From a virus, in IMG/VR virus record IMGVR_UViG_3300004461_000154, positions 1-28,744 of that record: a stretch of DNA of 28,744 bases; one strand, written 5' to 3'. This document shows positions 1-6,502 of this stretch, in pieces. Each line of letters opens with the position of its first letter. Position 1 is the stretch's first letter. The notes under the pieces were generated by a model. The model saw only the letters and a program-made list of their open reading frames with translations. It ran no database searches and was not told the origin of the DNA. The translations under genes and the position numbers were made by a program.

Positions 1-47
1 CAAATAATACACTCATATTACTGAAGAATTACTAAAAAAACAGAAAT

Positions 48-109
48 TACGTGTAATCACGTATAATCATATTATTTCGATAATTATTTAAATTTAATAA
101 TATTTCTAT
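48..109 (+). promoter_or_regulatory. Leader of the lysis arm with -10-like box
   Basis: A perfect TATAAT lies at 62-67, preceded by TTACGTGTAATCACG. No convincing -35 is present at 17 bp. The rest is very AT-rich up to the ATG at 110. There is no Shine-Dalgarno sequence before that ATG. The promoter call is an inference. Confidence 0.35.
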
Positions 110-110
110 A
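99..110 (+). promoter_or_regulatory. Candidate operator, copy 1 (AATATTTCTATA)
   Basis: This 12-mer is identical to the one at 11085-11096 and is one mismatch from the inverted copies at 10378-10389 and 11135-11146. It overlaps the first base of the start codon of the metallophosphoesterase gene, so a bound protein could block initiation. Operator function is inferred from recurrence in control regions only. Confidence 0.4.
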
Positions 111-820
111 TGGCAAATCAAAAATTACTTCTTTTAAGTGATACTCACTTTCCAGCAGAACACCCAGATTATTTTAAATGGATTAAAAAAATAAAATCTT
201 TAACTAAGTGGACACAAGTTATCCATCTTGGTGACCTTGCAGATATGGGAAGTCTTAGCTTCTATGACAGCTCGGCCGAAATGGATTCACCTGTTATAGA
301 AATAAATAAAGCTAAAAAATCTATTCGTAAATTAGAAAAGCTATTTCCAAAAATGGATATCTTATATGGTAATCACGATATAAGAGTTACTAGAAAAGCT
401 GAGAAGTATGGAATACCAAGAGAATATATAAAAGACTTAAATCACATTTTAGATATTAAGGCTGATTGGAATTGGCATGAAAAATTAATTGTAAAACTTG
501 CTAATGGTAACAGAGTTTTTTTTACACACCATTTTAAATCAAGTGTTTTGCAAAGCTCTAAAGAATTAGGTTGCTCTCTAATTGTCAGCCACCAGCATAC
601 TAAGGCTGAAGCATTTTATTGGTCATCCCCAACAAGCTTAAATTTTGCGCTCGTCATTGGGAGTTCTATAAACCCAAAACATGAAAACTTTAGATATCAA
701 AAGCATTTTATAAAAAGACCAATAATCTCAGTAGCTAGCATTGGCTATAGTGGTTATTGCCAGCCTTGTATTCATACAATGCCTCTTGATAGTAATGGTC
801 GCTGGACAGGTCAAACATGA
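110..820 (+). CDS. Calcineurin-like metallophosphoesterase
   Basis: A 236-aa protein carrying the ordered metal-binding motifs of the calcineurin-like phosphoesterase superfamily: DTH at 11-13, GDLAD at 41-45, GNHD at 87-90, a histidine pair at 140-141 and SHQH at 160-163. All expected metal ligands are present, so it is probably an active, dinuclear-metal phosphoesterase in the cytoplasm. The substrate (nucleotide, nucleic acid or phosphoprotein) cannot be read from sequence. It is the first gene of a plus-strand run that continues with lysis genes, and its TGA overlaps the ATG of the next gene. The start has no Shine-Dalgarno sequence and lies inside a candidate operator, so translation may be leaderless or controlled. 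No later in-frame methionine before the DTH motif offers a better start. Confidence 0.85.
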   Translation: MANQKLLLLSDTHFPAEHPDYFKWIKKIKSLTKWTQVIHLGDLADMGSLSFYDSSAEMDSPVIEINKAKKSIRKLEKLFPKMDILYGNHDIRVTRKAEKYGIPREYIKDLNHILDIKADWNWHEKLIVKLANGNRVFFTHHFKSSVLQSSKELGCSLIVSHQHTKAEAFYWSSPTSLNFALVIGSSINPKHENFRYQKHFIKRPIISVASIGYSGYCQPCIHTMPLDSNGRWTGQT

Positions 821-990
821 GAATAGTTTATCAAGGCGGTAAGCTCTATGTATCTTTTACTAGAGATGAATACAAAGATTTAAAAGAAGGCGTTCCAAAT
901 GAGATTGATATTACTTGGTTACCTCATTTATTAAAAGATGTATCGGAAGCAAATTATCAAAGATTAAAGGATTTTACAAAAAATGATTAA
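817..990 (+). CDS. Small hypothetical protein, 57 aa
   Basis: A short gene starting MRIVYQGGKLYVSFTRDEYK and ending KDFTKND. Its ATG overlaps the stop of the phosphoesterase gene (ATGA), and its own end overlaps the start of the endolysin gene by 8 bp. This tight packing on both sides is the main evidence that it is translated. The N-terminus reads as a short beta hairpin followed by an acidic, helix-prone tail. No membrane segment or known motif is visible and no function is proposed. Confidence 0.6.
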   Translation: MRIVYQGGKLYVSFTRDEYKDLKEGVPNEIDITWLPHLLKDVSEANYQRLKDFTKND

Positions 991-1444
991 TTATGAAGAA
1001 ATAAAACAGCATATAAGAGACGCAGAAGGGTATAGTTCGGTGCCCTATAAACTAAGTTATAACTATATAAAAAGCAGTGGTGAAGAGACAGAAGTTCAAG
1101 AGGACTTTTGGACAGTTGGTCATGGATTAAATATAGGAAAAGAAAAACGAGATTTTACTGAGTCAGAGCTGGAAGACATGTTCCAGGAAGCTTTTGAAAA
1201 ATGTGTTAAAGGCTGTGAAGAAATATTAGACGGAACCGAGCAACCTCAAGCTGTACACTTTGTGTTGATCTCTATGATTTATAATATGGGATTATCTGGT
1301 ACAAAACTTTTTAAAAATATGATTCAGTGTATTAAAGATGGCCGATATCCTGACGCAAGCAACGAATTAAAAGACTCTAAATATTATCGTCAACTTACAT
1401 CAAGAGTTCAGCATTATGTAGATATGTTAGGGGTGTGTAGATGA
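983..1444 (+). CDS. Phage endolysin, T4-lysozyme-like (GH24)
   Basis: A 153-aa protein matching the T4-type lysozyme pattern. A catalytic glutamate lies in the first helix (E15 in DAEG), and a beta hairpin ends in FWTVGHGLNIG (residues 42-52), where the family has its Asp/Thr pair (D41, T44 here). The C-terminal helical domain includes IYNMG near residue 100. Length is typical for the family (about 150-165 aa). It would cleave peptidoglycan glycosidic bonds at the end of infection. There is no signal peptide, so export would depend on the holin-like protein encoded next, whose ATG overlaps this stop. The loop between E15 and the hairpin is longer than in T4 lysozyme, so the exact Asp assignment is less certain. 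Confidence 0.85.
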   Translation: MINYEEIKQHIRDAEGYSSVPYKLSYNYIKSSGEETEVQEDFWTVGHGLNIGKEKRDFTESELEDMFQEAFEKCVKGCEEILDGTEQPQAVHFVLISMIYNMGLSGTKLFKNMIQCIKDGRYPDASNELKDSKYYRQLTSRVQHYVDMLGVCR

Positions 1445-1815
1445 TAAATATTTTATTAGGTGTAGCTAGCCAAGCTGTTAAAGGTTTTGTTGAAACCAAA
1501 AAAGCAAAAGCAGAGTTAGCTGTTACTGAAATCAAAGCGGCAACAAAATTAAAAGAAGACCAGATAGCGGGTAAGGTTGCTTGGGAAGCCTCAGCAGTAG
1601 ATCAGATGAAAGGTTCCTGGAAAGATGAGGTAAGTTTAGTAGTTTTACTTTTGCCAGCGGTACTAGTATTCACACCTTGGCAAGAACATATCCATAAAGG
1701 CTTTGTCGCCTTACAAGATTTACCATCGTATTATCACAATTTATTGTATATCGCTATTTCTGCGAGTTTTGGAATTAAGGGCGCACAAGGTGCAGCTAAG
1801 CTATTTAAAAAATGA
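1441..1815 (+). CDS. Holin-like membrane protein
   Basis: A 124-aa protein with a charged, helical N-terminal half rich in Lys, Ala and Glu, then two hydrophobic segments: about residues 63-79 (VSLVVLLLPAVLVFTP) and about residues 98-112 (NLLYIAISASFGI). The short C-terminus is basic (KLFKK). This layout and its position directly after the endolysin, sharing ATGA, fit a holin that permeabilises the inner membrane. It resembles the holin families of alphaproteobacterial phages and gene transfer agents, where the membrane helices follow a cytoplasmic helix. Assignment rests on topology and context, not on a diagnostic motif. Confidence 0.65.
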   Translation: MINILLGVASQAVKGFVETKKAKAELAVTEIKAATKLKEDQIAGKVAWEASAVDQMKGSWKDEVSLVVLLLPAVLVFTPWQEHIHKGFVALQDLPSYYHNLLYIAISASFGIKGAQGAAKLFKK

Positions 1816-2105
1816 GTACAGTCAAAGAAGTAGAAGCAAGAGTAAGAAAAGAAAAAAAAATCAATAAAGACTTACTCAAACAAATTGAAGAAAAAGACTT
1901 ACATATAAAATTTTTAACAGATCGTCTTGATAATTGGGCAGAAAAAAACGCTGAACTAAGAGAAAAAATAAGATCAATAACTGTTGATGATGTTGTTGCT
2001 TTACAAAAGTCTAAGGCAGATTTTTTTGCAGATCATAACCTTGGTGAACAATTAGAAAAACAAGAGCAAGTAATTCTAAATTCATCAGGAATAACAAATG
2101 AGTAA
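1812..2105 (+). CDS. Coiled-coil protein next to lysis genes
   Basis: A 97-aa, highly charged protein with heptad-like spacing over about residues 5-55 (KEKKINKDLLKQIEEKDLHI and following), so probably a long coiled coil. It has no signal peptide, lipobox or membrane segment, so it is not a typical spanin despite its place after holin and endolysin. Its start overlaps the holin stop (ATGA) and its end overlaps the next gene by 8 bp, so it belongs to the same transcript. Function unknown. Confidence 0.65.
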   Translation: MSTVKEVEARVRKEKKINKDLLKQIEEKDLHIKFLTDRLDNWAEKNAELREKIRSITVDDVVALQKSKADFFADHNLGEQLEKQEQVILNSSGITNE

Positions 2106-2358
2106 AGATGCCAGGCTCGAAAGAGCTGGTGTAAGTGGCTTTAATAAACCTAAAAGAACTCCAGGTCATAAAACAAAATCTCACATTGTAGTTGCTAAAG
2201 ATGGCGACCAAATAAAAACAATTCGTTTTGGTCAGCAAGGTAAGACCGGTGATAGAAAGATGACTGCAAGAGCTAAGTCATTTAAAGCTCGTCATGCAAA
2301 AAATATAGCTAAAGGAAAAATGTCCGCAGCTTTTTGGGCAAATAAAGTTAAGTGGTAG
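2098..2358 (+). CDS. Small basic conserved phage protein (DUF6321-like)
   Basis: An 86-aa basic protein. Recognisable stretches are LERAGVSGFNKPKRTPGHKT near residues 7-26, IKTIRFGQQG at about 39-48 and the C-terminal FKARHAKNIAKGKMSAAFWA. I recognise this combination from many marine phage genomes, annotated as a domain of unknown function (DUF6321 from memory; the name should be verified). The strong positive charge suggests contact with nucleic acid or capsid, but that is inference. It is the first of four consecutive lysine-rich mini-genes. Confidence 0.75.
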   Translation: MSKDARLERAGVSGFNKPKRTPGHKTKSHIVVAKDGDQIKTIRFGQQGKTGDRKMTARAKSFKARHAKNIAKGKMSAAFWANKVKW

Positions 2359-2368
2359 AAAGGCAATC

Positions 2369-2539
2369 ATGAAAAAAAAGGAAGTCTGGGATAAGAAAAG
2401 ACCTAAAGCATTAGGCAAACCTAAGAAGTTAAAAGGTAAAAAAGGTTACGCAGCTGCCAAAAAATCAGCTGATAAAAAGTTTGGTAAAGGCACAAGTCTT
2501 GTCAAAAATATGTTTATATCAAAAAAGATGAAAGGATAA
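2369..2539 (+). CDS. Very small lysine-rich protein, 56 aa
   Basis: A start MKKKEVWDKKRPKALGKPKK preceded by AGAAAGG at a suitable distance, which supports translation. About a third of its residues are Lys, with no acidic cluster and no membrane segment. The composition is like a nucleic-acid-binding or condensation peptide. It lies between two other basic mini-genes in the same direction with gaps of about 10 bp. I do not recognise a family. Confidence 0.6.
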   Translation: MKKKEVWDKKRPKALGKPKKLKGKKGYAAAKKSADKKFGKGTSLVKNMFISKKMKG

Positions 2540-2545
2540 ATAATT

Positions 2546-2641
2546 ATGCCATACGGAAAAGGAACATACGGAAGTAAAAAAGGTAGACCACCAATGAAAC
2601 CTACTGTTAAGAAAAAGAAAAACAAGAAGAAGAAAAAATGA
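2546..2641 (+). CDS. Mini-protein 'MPYGKGTYGSKKGRPP' type, 31 aa
   Basis: A 31-aa peptide starting MPYGKGTYGSKKGRPP and ending in a run of lysines. Peptides starting MPYGKGTYG..GRPP recur in marine phage genomes as far as I recall, which is why I call so short a gene. Its stop overlaps the next ATG (ATGA). The aromatic and glycine-rich N-terminus plus polylysine tail suggests binding to a polyanion or to another virion protein, but its role is unknown to me. Confidence 0.55.
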   Translation: MPYGKGTYGSKKGRPPMKPTVKKKKNKKKKK

Positions 2642-2790
2642 AGGGTGTAAAACATTACACTAAAGATGGTAAGGAGTGGAAAGGTAGTACCCACAAAATG
2701 TCTGATGGCTCACTTCATACCGGAAAAATCCACACTAAAAATAGTAAAAAGTTAGTACACAAAAAAGATTTAAATAAAAAGAAAAAATAA
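2638..2790 (+). CDS. Very small basic protein, 50 aa
   Basis: Starts MKGVKHYTKDGKEWKGSTHK and ends in HKKDLNKKKK. Both ends are fused to neighbours: its ATG overlaps the preceding TGA and its TAA overlaps the next ATG (TAATG). A repeated [H/G]-[YTWL]-x-K-x-G style pattern (HYTKDGKEWKG, HKMSDGSLHTGK) suggests short beta strands with basic tips. No family recognised. Confidence 0.6.
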   Translation: MKGVKHYTKDGKEWKGSTHKMSDGSLHTGKIHTKNSKKLVHKKDLNKKKK

Positions 2791-3056
2791 TGTCTATCCC
2801 TCATATGGTCAATGTTGTGTGGTATGACACCAATGAATGTAGTGTTTCAGTCTGGCAGACAAAAGCAGAACTACTAGAGAGCAAGCCTTGCATCATTGAC
2901 TCTATGGGTTATCTGATTACAGAAAATGAAGACTACTTAATTATATCAGCAGATAAAGATTTTAATAATGAAGACGATATTTTTGGTCGTTCTCAAGTAA
3001 TTCCAAAAGGTGTAGTGAAAGAAATACAATATTTAACAAAAATCAATGATAACTAA
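2790..3056 (+). CDS. Conserved small phage protein, 88 aa
   Basis: An 88-aa acidic protein. The central part (about residues 37-56: DSMGYLITENEDYLIISAD) is followed by SQVIPKGVVKEIQYL. This 'S.GyLi.E..Dyi..a...IPk..i..I..L' pattern resembles a small family seen in marine phages, apparently a compact beta barrel. It follows the basic mini-genes by a TAATG overlap and overlaps the next large gene by 11 bp. Function unknown. Confidence 0.6.
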   Translation: MSIPHMVNVVWYDTNECSVSVWQTKAELLESKPCIIDSMGYLITENEDYLIISADKDFNNEDDIFGRSQVIPKGVVKEIQYLTKINDN

Positions 3057-5427
3057 TTTAATAGGACAAGGCTTATTAGGCCTTATAAAAAAACCACAAC
3101 TAATGAACTCTCTTTTAGCTGGTGGAGCTGCAACAGAAGCAGTTAATCAAGGTCTATTAAGTAAAGACAATCTCATAAATACAGGAAATTTTTTATACAA
3201 TAACCTACAAAATCCATCTATAAGTGCTTTTAGAGATGTTATAGAAACACCTTCCGGAGAAGTATATGCGCCAGATGCTGCGGATATCGAAAGAGAAGCT
3301 GAGTATAATAGAGGATTAGGAACTAATAAAACATTTGCTGATGACATAAAATCAGATCCTTTAATAACTCCTGAAACTGAAAAACTTTCAGGACTTTTAT
3401 CTACTCCAGAAGTAGAGCAGATTGATTACAGTAATGTTACACCTATACCTGAGTCTAGCAAACCTTCTGATTTTATTACAAATTTAGAATCCGATAACAA
3501 ACAACCTAGTTTACTTTTAGATAGGCCTTCATTAGTTGGAGTTGTTGATCAAAAAGAAAATGTAAAACCATCTGACTTATTAAATATATATGAAGTAAAC
3601 AAATCTAGTCAACCTACTGATTGGGAAGAAACAGAAGTTTTAAAAGTTGTAGATGATAAGCCGGTGTATAAAAAAATACCTTATGGTTACAACAATCCTC
3701 CTGAAGATTATGTAGGATCAAATGAAGATTATTTTAATGACATGGTAAATTCTGTTGTTAAGGAAACACAAGATATTTATTTAAGAGCAGAAAGCGGTGA
3801 CAAAGAAGCAATAGCAATTTTAAAACAAAAAAATTGGTATGATAGTCAGGTTCAACAAGGCAGAGAAGAGTTTGGTGGCATGTATGATTTATTAGCTGAC
3901 GTTCTTGGAACTACTTCTGCCAATACTAATGTTCGAGATAATTTTGCAAATGCTACACAAGTTTTAGAAAATTATTCAAAAGGTAAGTATGATGAAGTTA
4001 TTGAAAAATATATCAAAACTTTAGAAAAAGAAAATATTACACCTTTCCAATATGCAAATAAACATATTCAAATTAAAAATAAAAATGGAGCAGAGGCAGC
4101 ACAAAAAAAATATCCTTTATTAAGAAAAATTAATGAAGATGGGTCATTTGGAGCATTGTTTGGCATCAACTCCCCACCAACTATGACTGCCTTGTTAGAT
4201 AAATTCAGAATTTTAAAACAAGGTGGATCTGCTAAAACAATAAATTACACACAGAATTTAGCCGGAGCTGGAAATAATGCTGTTATTGATCTTTGGATGG
4301 CTAGGTATTTAAGAAGATTATCTGGACGAGGTAAAATACCTGTACATGCTGAGAATACTGTCAGTGGAAAAGTTTTAAAAGATAATAAAACTGTTGGTGG
4401 TGAATACGGATTTGGTCAAAAAGTTTTTAATGAAGCAGTTAATAAACTTAAAGAAATAGGTGTAGAAATAGATGCAAAACAGTTACAAGCCTTAAATTGG
4501 TTTAAAGAAAAAGAACTGTGGGCAAAAAATGGCTGGTCACCAGCTTCAGGTGGTTCAATTGAATTTGAAAAAATGTTCTTTGGGTTACCTAAAGAGCTGC
4601 AAGATGAAGTTACAATTAATAGAAAAACAATAGACAGTAGTAAATCCACAGTTGATGAAAAATTTTCAGCTATGGCCAACTTAGATGAAGTCTATTTAAG
4701 AGCTGGTACTGATAGATATATTGTTGGTCTTTCTGGAACTAGACCTTTATTAGAACAAACTTCAGAGCAAGCACTCGATATTAAACAAAGCTTTATTAAT
4801 TTTTTAAAAGATGATCAGGATGTCAGAGCTGTAAAGGTTGTACCTACATTTGGTAAATACTTGGGGAGTAGTGAAACTTCAGTAGATGTTGAGATCGTAA
4901 CTAATAAAAATTATGATAAGAACAAAATTGTTACTAATGCGGTAGGGCAAGCTAAAAAATACGATCAAGACTCAACTTTTGTTTCTAGAGTTATATCAAA
5001 AGATAATTATTCAATAGATGACAACAAAGAAAATTTAAGACCAGGTACTGAAATATATTTTAGTGAAAAATATGATGAAAAAGCTGTTGATGAAATTATT
5101 ACAGTTTTAAATGAAAAAGGTTTTCCTGGTTTTACTTTTATTAAAGATATGAAAGTGCAAGATAATGTAAATCCTGTATTAGGTTTTACAGGAAGAGATG
5201 AATATGTTGGAATTAGAACACAATATATTCCAGAGTACGATGGTTATGAAAATTATAATGAATTACCGAAAGAAGAAAAAGATAAAATTTTTGATGCTCA
5301 ATTAAAAAATTACTCTAATTTAATAGAATTTATAAATGAGAATTATGAAGGTATTTCGTTTTCAGATTTAATGTTTTATGATACAATGATAATAAATAGG
5401 GATAGATACAATGAATATATACGATAA
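3046..5427 (+). CDS. Large 793-aa phage protein, possibly virion-delivered (polyvalent-like)
   Basis: The N-terminus (residues 1-45) is rich in Leu, Gly and Ala (GLLGLIKKPQLMNSLLAGGA), followed by a low-complexity, Pro/Ser/Glu-rich linker to about residue 190. A globular region at about 255-500 contains LADVLGTTSANTNVRDNFAN and NNAVIDLWMARYLRRLSGR (about residues 405-425), then QALNWFKEKELWAKNGW (about 478-495). These stretches resemble a helical domain found in phage 'polyvalent' proteins that are thought to enter the host with DNA. The I-D-x-W-M-x-R context is also weakly like the catalytic loop of HhH-GPD DNA glycosylases; that likeness is speculative. The C-terminal 240 residues are unrecognised. 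It overlaps both neighbours and is the largest gene in the window. Confidence 0.7.
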   Translation: MITNLIGQGLLGLIKKPQLMNSLLAGGAATEAVNQGLLSKDNLINTGNFLYNNLQNPSISAFRDVIETPSGEVYAPDAADIEREAEYNRGLGTNKTFADDIKSDPLITPETEKLSGLLSTPEVEQIDYSNVTPIPESSKPSDFITNLESDNKQPSLLLDRPSLVGVVDQKENVKPSDLLNIYEVNKSSQPTDWEETEVLKVVDDKPVYKKIPYGYNNPPEDYVGSNEDYFNDMVNSVVKETQDIYLRAESGDKEAIAILKQKNWYDSQVQQGREEFGGMYDLLADVLGTTSANTNVRDNFANATQVLENYSKGKYDEVIEKYIKTLEKENITPFQYANKHIQIKNKNGAEAAQKKYPLLRKINEDGSFGALFGINSPPTMTALLDKFRILKQGGSAKTINYTQNLAGAGNNAVIDLWMARYLRRLSGRGKIPVHAENTVSGKVLKDNKTVGGEYGFGQKVFNEAVNKLKEIGVEIDAKQLQALNWFKEKELWAKNGWSPASGGSIEFEKMFFGLPKELQDEVTINRKTIDSSKSTVDEKFSAMANLDEVYLRAGTDRYIVGLSGTRPLLEQTSEQALDIKQSFINFLKDDQDVRAVKVVPTFGKYLGSSETSVDVEIVTNKNYDKNKIVTNAVGQAKKYDQDSTFVSRVISKDNYSIDDNKENLRPGTEIYFSEKYDEKAVDEIITVLNEKGFPGFTFIKDMKVQDNVNPVLGFTGRDEYVGIRTQYIPEYDGYENYNELPKEEKDKIFDAQLKNYSNLIEFINENYEGISFSDLMFYDTMIINRDRYNEYIR

Positions 5428-5605
5428 AGCGATTGCAAGTTTAGAAAAACAAGGTCTTGGTGATGGTGCATTTGCAAAACAATTAAAGAAAAATAAAGAA
5501 CTTGGTTTGCAAAATAAAGGTAAGTCTTTTAGAGAAGTCTATGCTGAAAGAGATTATTTTGAAGTGGGCCACAAAAATAAAAAAGTCAAAAAAAGTCTTT
5601 TATAA
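5411..5605 (+). CDS. Small hypothetical protein, 64 aa
   Basis: A 64-aa basic, helix-prone protein (MNIYDKAIASLEKQGLGDGA at the start, a KKVKKSLL tail). It overlaps the end of the 793-aa gene by 17 bp in another frame and is the last gene of the rightward lysis arm before the convergent junction. No membrane segment or motif is recognised. It might assist the large upstream protein, but only position suggests this. Confidence 0.6.
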   Translation: MNIYDKAIASLEKQGLGDGAFAKQLKKNKELGLQNKGKSFREVYAERDYFEVGHKNKKVKKSLL

Positions 5606-5632
5606 TTAAAAATACTATATATATGTTTACTT

Positions 5633-5675
5633 AGGGGAGCCTCCTTTGTGTTTGTTACTATGAGGTTGCTCCCCT
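5633..5675 (+). terminator. Convergent-junction hairpin whose loop is antisense to two phage leaders
   Basis: An 8-bp stem AGGGGAGC (5633-5640) pairs with GCTCCCCT (5668-5675), with a 3-bp inner extension (5641-5643 with 5662-5664). The loop runs 5644-5661. It lies between the ends of the rightward and leftward gene runs, as expected for a bidirectional terminator, but the following tract (TTATTTACG) is a poor U-run. The 5' arm and loop contain 5639-5657, identical to 10311-10329 and nearly identical to 6255-6272. Those two copies are the ribosome-binding leaders of minus-strand genes, so a plus-strand RNA here would be complementary to them. Confidence 0.5.
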
Positions 5676-5689
5676 TATTTACGCAACTT

Positions 5690-5887
5690 TCAGTTAGACT
5701 CCATCGGAAAATGTATAGCTGGATGATGAAAAGTTACTTTACCATTATCACTGCTAGGCGCATTTTTCCTTTCGAGTTCTCTTAATTTTATTTGCAGTCT
5801 TTCTAATAGTAATAATAAGTTATCAATCTTTTCATCTTGCTTATTTAATTTTTCTTGAATTGCCAGAGGTAAATGCATAGCTCTCAT
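5690..5887 (-). CDS. Small coiled-coil protein, 65 aa
   Basis: The start is MRAMHLPLAIQEKLNKQDEK, followed by a leucine-rich, heptad-like stretch (about 18-40, IDNLLLLLERLQIKLRELER), so it is probably a short oligomeric coiled coil. The tail contains FHHPAIHFP. A strong GGAGG lies 9 bp before its ATG inside the end of the preceding gene, and only one base separates the two genes, so the pair is co-translated. It is the last leftward gene. Function unknown. Confidence 0.6.
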   Translation of the reverse strand: MRAMHLPLAIQEKLNKQDEKIDNLLLLLERLQIKLRELERKNAPSSDNGKVTFHHPAIHFPMESN

Positions 5888-5888
5888 T

Positions 5889-6248
5889 TTATATTACCTC
5901 CGCAAATCCAAATGCTGCCACTACGTGTTTCTTACCCTGGGGATCAACAACAATGTCACCAACAGAAGCAGAACTCATATTAGAAAATCTTTCGATATTC
6001 TCTTCAGGTCCAATATTGCCTACTTCAAAAACACCATCTAAACCTTTGTCTGTTTTAATGTTTGAAACATGTGTGTAATAATTTTCAGCTAATGCTTTTT
6101 TAACCATTGTAATTAATTCTTCGTTAGCCAGAGTAAACTGCATATCTAAACGCAATTTGTTTTTGTCAAGAGCGTCATGATTTTTTGCAGCATTAAGATA
6201 ATCAATCTCTGTTTGAGTTAATTTTATTTGATGTAGTTCGTATTTCAT
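5889..6248 (-). CDS. Hypothetical protein led by a repeated ribosome-binding leader, 119 aa
   Basis: A 119-aa protein. Residues 1-75 look helical (LTQTEIDYLNAAKNHDALDK). The C-terminal 35 residues (SSASVGDIVVDPQGKKHVVA then AFGFAEV) form a short beta module of a kind common in small phage proteins ('vGDiv...g....v...GF'). It has its own promoter candidate (TATAAT at 6278-6283) and the leader AACAAACACAAAGGAG shared with the gene at 10307. No established function is known to me. Its separate promoter beside the attachment region suggests expression independent of the integrase. Confidence 0.65.
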   Translation of the reverse strand: MKYELHQIKLTQTEIDYLNAAKNHDALDKNKLRLDMQFTLANEELITMVKKALAENYYTHVSNIKTDKGLDGVFEVGNIGPEENIERFSNMSSASVGDIVVDPQGKKHVVAAFGFAEVI

Positions 6249-6254
6249 TAGTGT

Positions 6255-6272
6255 CTCCTTTGTGTTTGTTAC
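6255..6272 (-). repeat. Leader repeat, copy B (ribosome-binding leader)
   Basis: On the minus strand this reads GTAACAAACACAAAGGAG and provides the Shine-Dalgarno sequence for the gene starting at 6248. Seventeen bases are shared with copies at 5640-5657 and 10312-10329. The predicted transcription start from the -10 at 6278-6283 falls at its first bases, so the repeat would be the 5' end of the mRNA. Confidence 0.7.
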
Positions 6273-6277
6273 AACTT

Positions 6278-6306
6278 ATTATACACAATTACACGTTAGA
6301 ACAAAG
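6278..6306 (-). promoter_or_regulatory. Promoter of the 119-aa leftward gene
   Basis: On the minus strand a perfect TATAAT occupies 6283-6278. A weak -35 (CTTTGT, 6306-6301) lies 17 bp upstream; TTGTTC at 15 bp is an alternative. The spacer holds AACGTGTAA, close to TTACGTGTAA in the leader at 48-57. A GCACATAATTGCAC element abuts the -35 at 6306-6319. Confidence 0.55.
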
Positions 6307-6319
6307 CACATAATTGCAC
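6306..6319. repeat. GCACATAWTTGCAC element, copy 1
   Basis: GCACATAATTGCAC here and GCACATATTTGCAC at 6411-6424 differ at one base. Both are in the non-coding stretch between the tRNA and the 119-aa gene. They may bind integrase, excisionase or a regulator; copy 1 touches the promoter -35. Binding is inferred. Confidence 0.4.
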
Positions 6320-6379
6320 TTTATCTATTATTTTTTATGTTTAGGTGGGTTGACTCTTTATTACCAAGGAAGGAAAATC

Positions 6380-6392
6380 GTTGATTATCAAC
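6380..6392. repeat. 13-bp perfect palindrome GTTGATTATCAAC
   Basis: The two 6-bp arms are exactly complementary around a single central T. It lies in the non-coding attachment region. The overlapping minus-strand sequence AATCAACGATTTT is one base off the IHF core pattern WATCAANNNNTTR, so a bending-protein site is possible. Confidence 0.4.
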
Positions 6393-6410
6393 AAAACCCC
6401 CATTCTACGT

Positions 6411-6427
6411 GCACATATTTGCACATA
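6411..6427. repeat. GCACATAWTTGCAC element, copy 2, with 10-bp-phased octamer
   Basis: TGCACATA occurs at 6410-6417 and again at 6420-6427, exactly 10 bp apart (one helical turn). The overlapping GCACATATTTGCAC matches copy 1 at 6306-6319 in 13 of 14 positions. This fits arm-type protein-binding sites near an attachment core, but no protein is assigned. Confidence 0.4.
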
Positions 6428-6502
6428 AAGAAACGTTATTTCCCAATACTTTTGTAAGCATGTGTCCTTACGTGTTTTTAAAACTAGCACAAATTTAGCA
6501 CA

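Noticed and set aside
1-109. End of a previous gene at the window start
   Set aside because: A TGA at 22-24 could close a frame, but too few codons are visible to support any gene.
1812-2105. Spanin
   Set aside because: No signal anchor, lipobox or membrane segment; only a coiled coil in a suggestive position.
2446-2694. Minus-strand hydrophobic ORF opposite the lysine-rich genes
   Set aside because: Its Phe/Leu-rich sequence is the shadow of AAA/AAG codons on the other strand.
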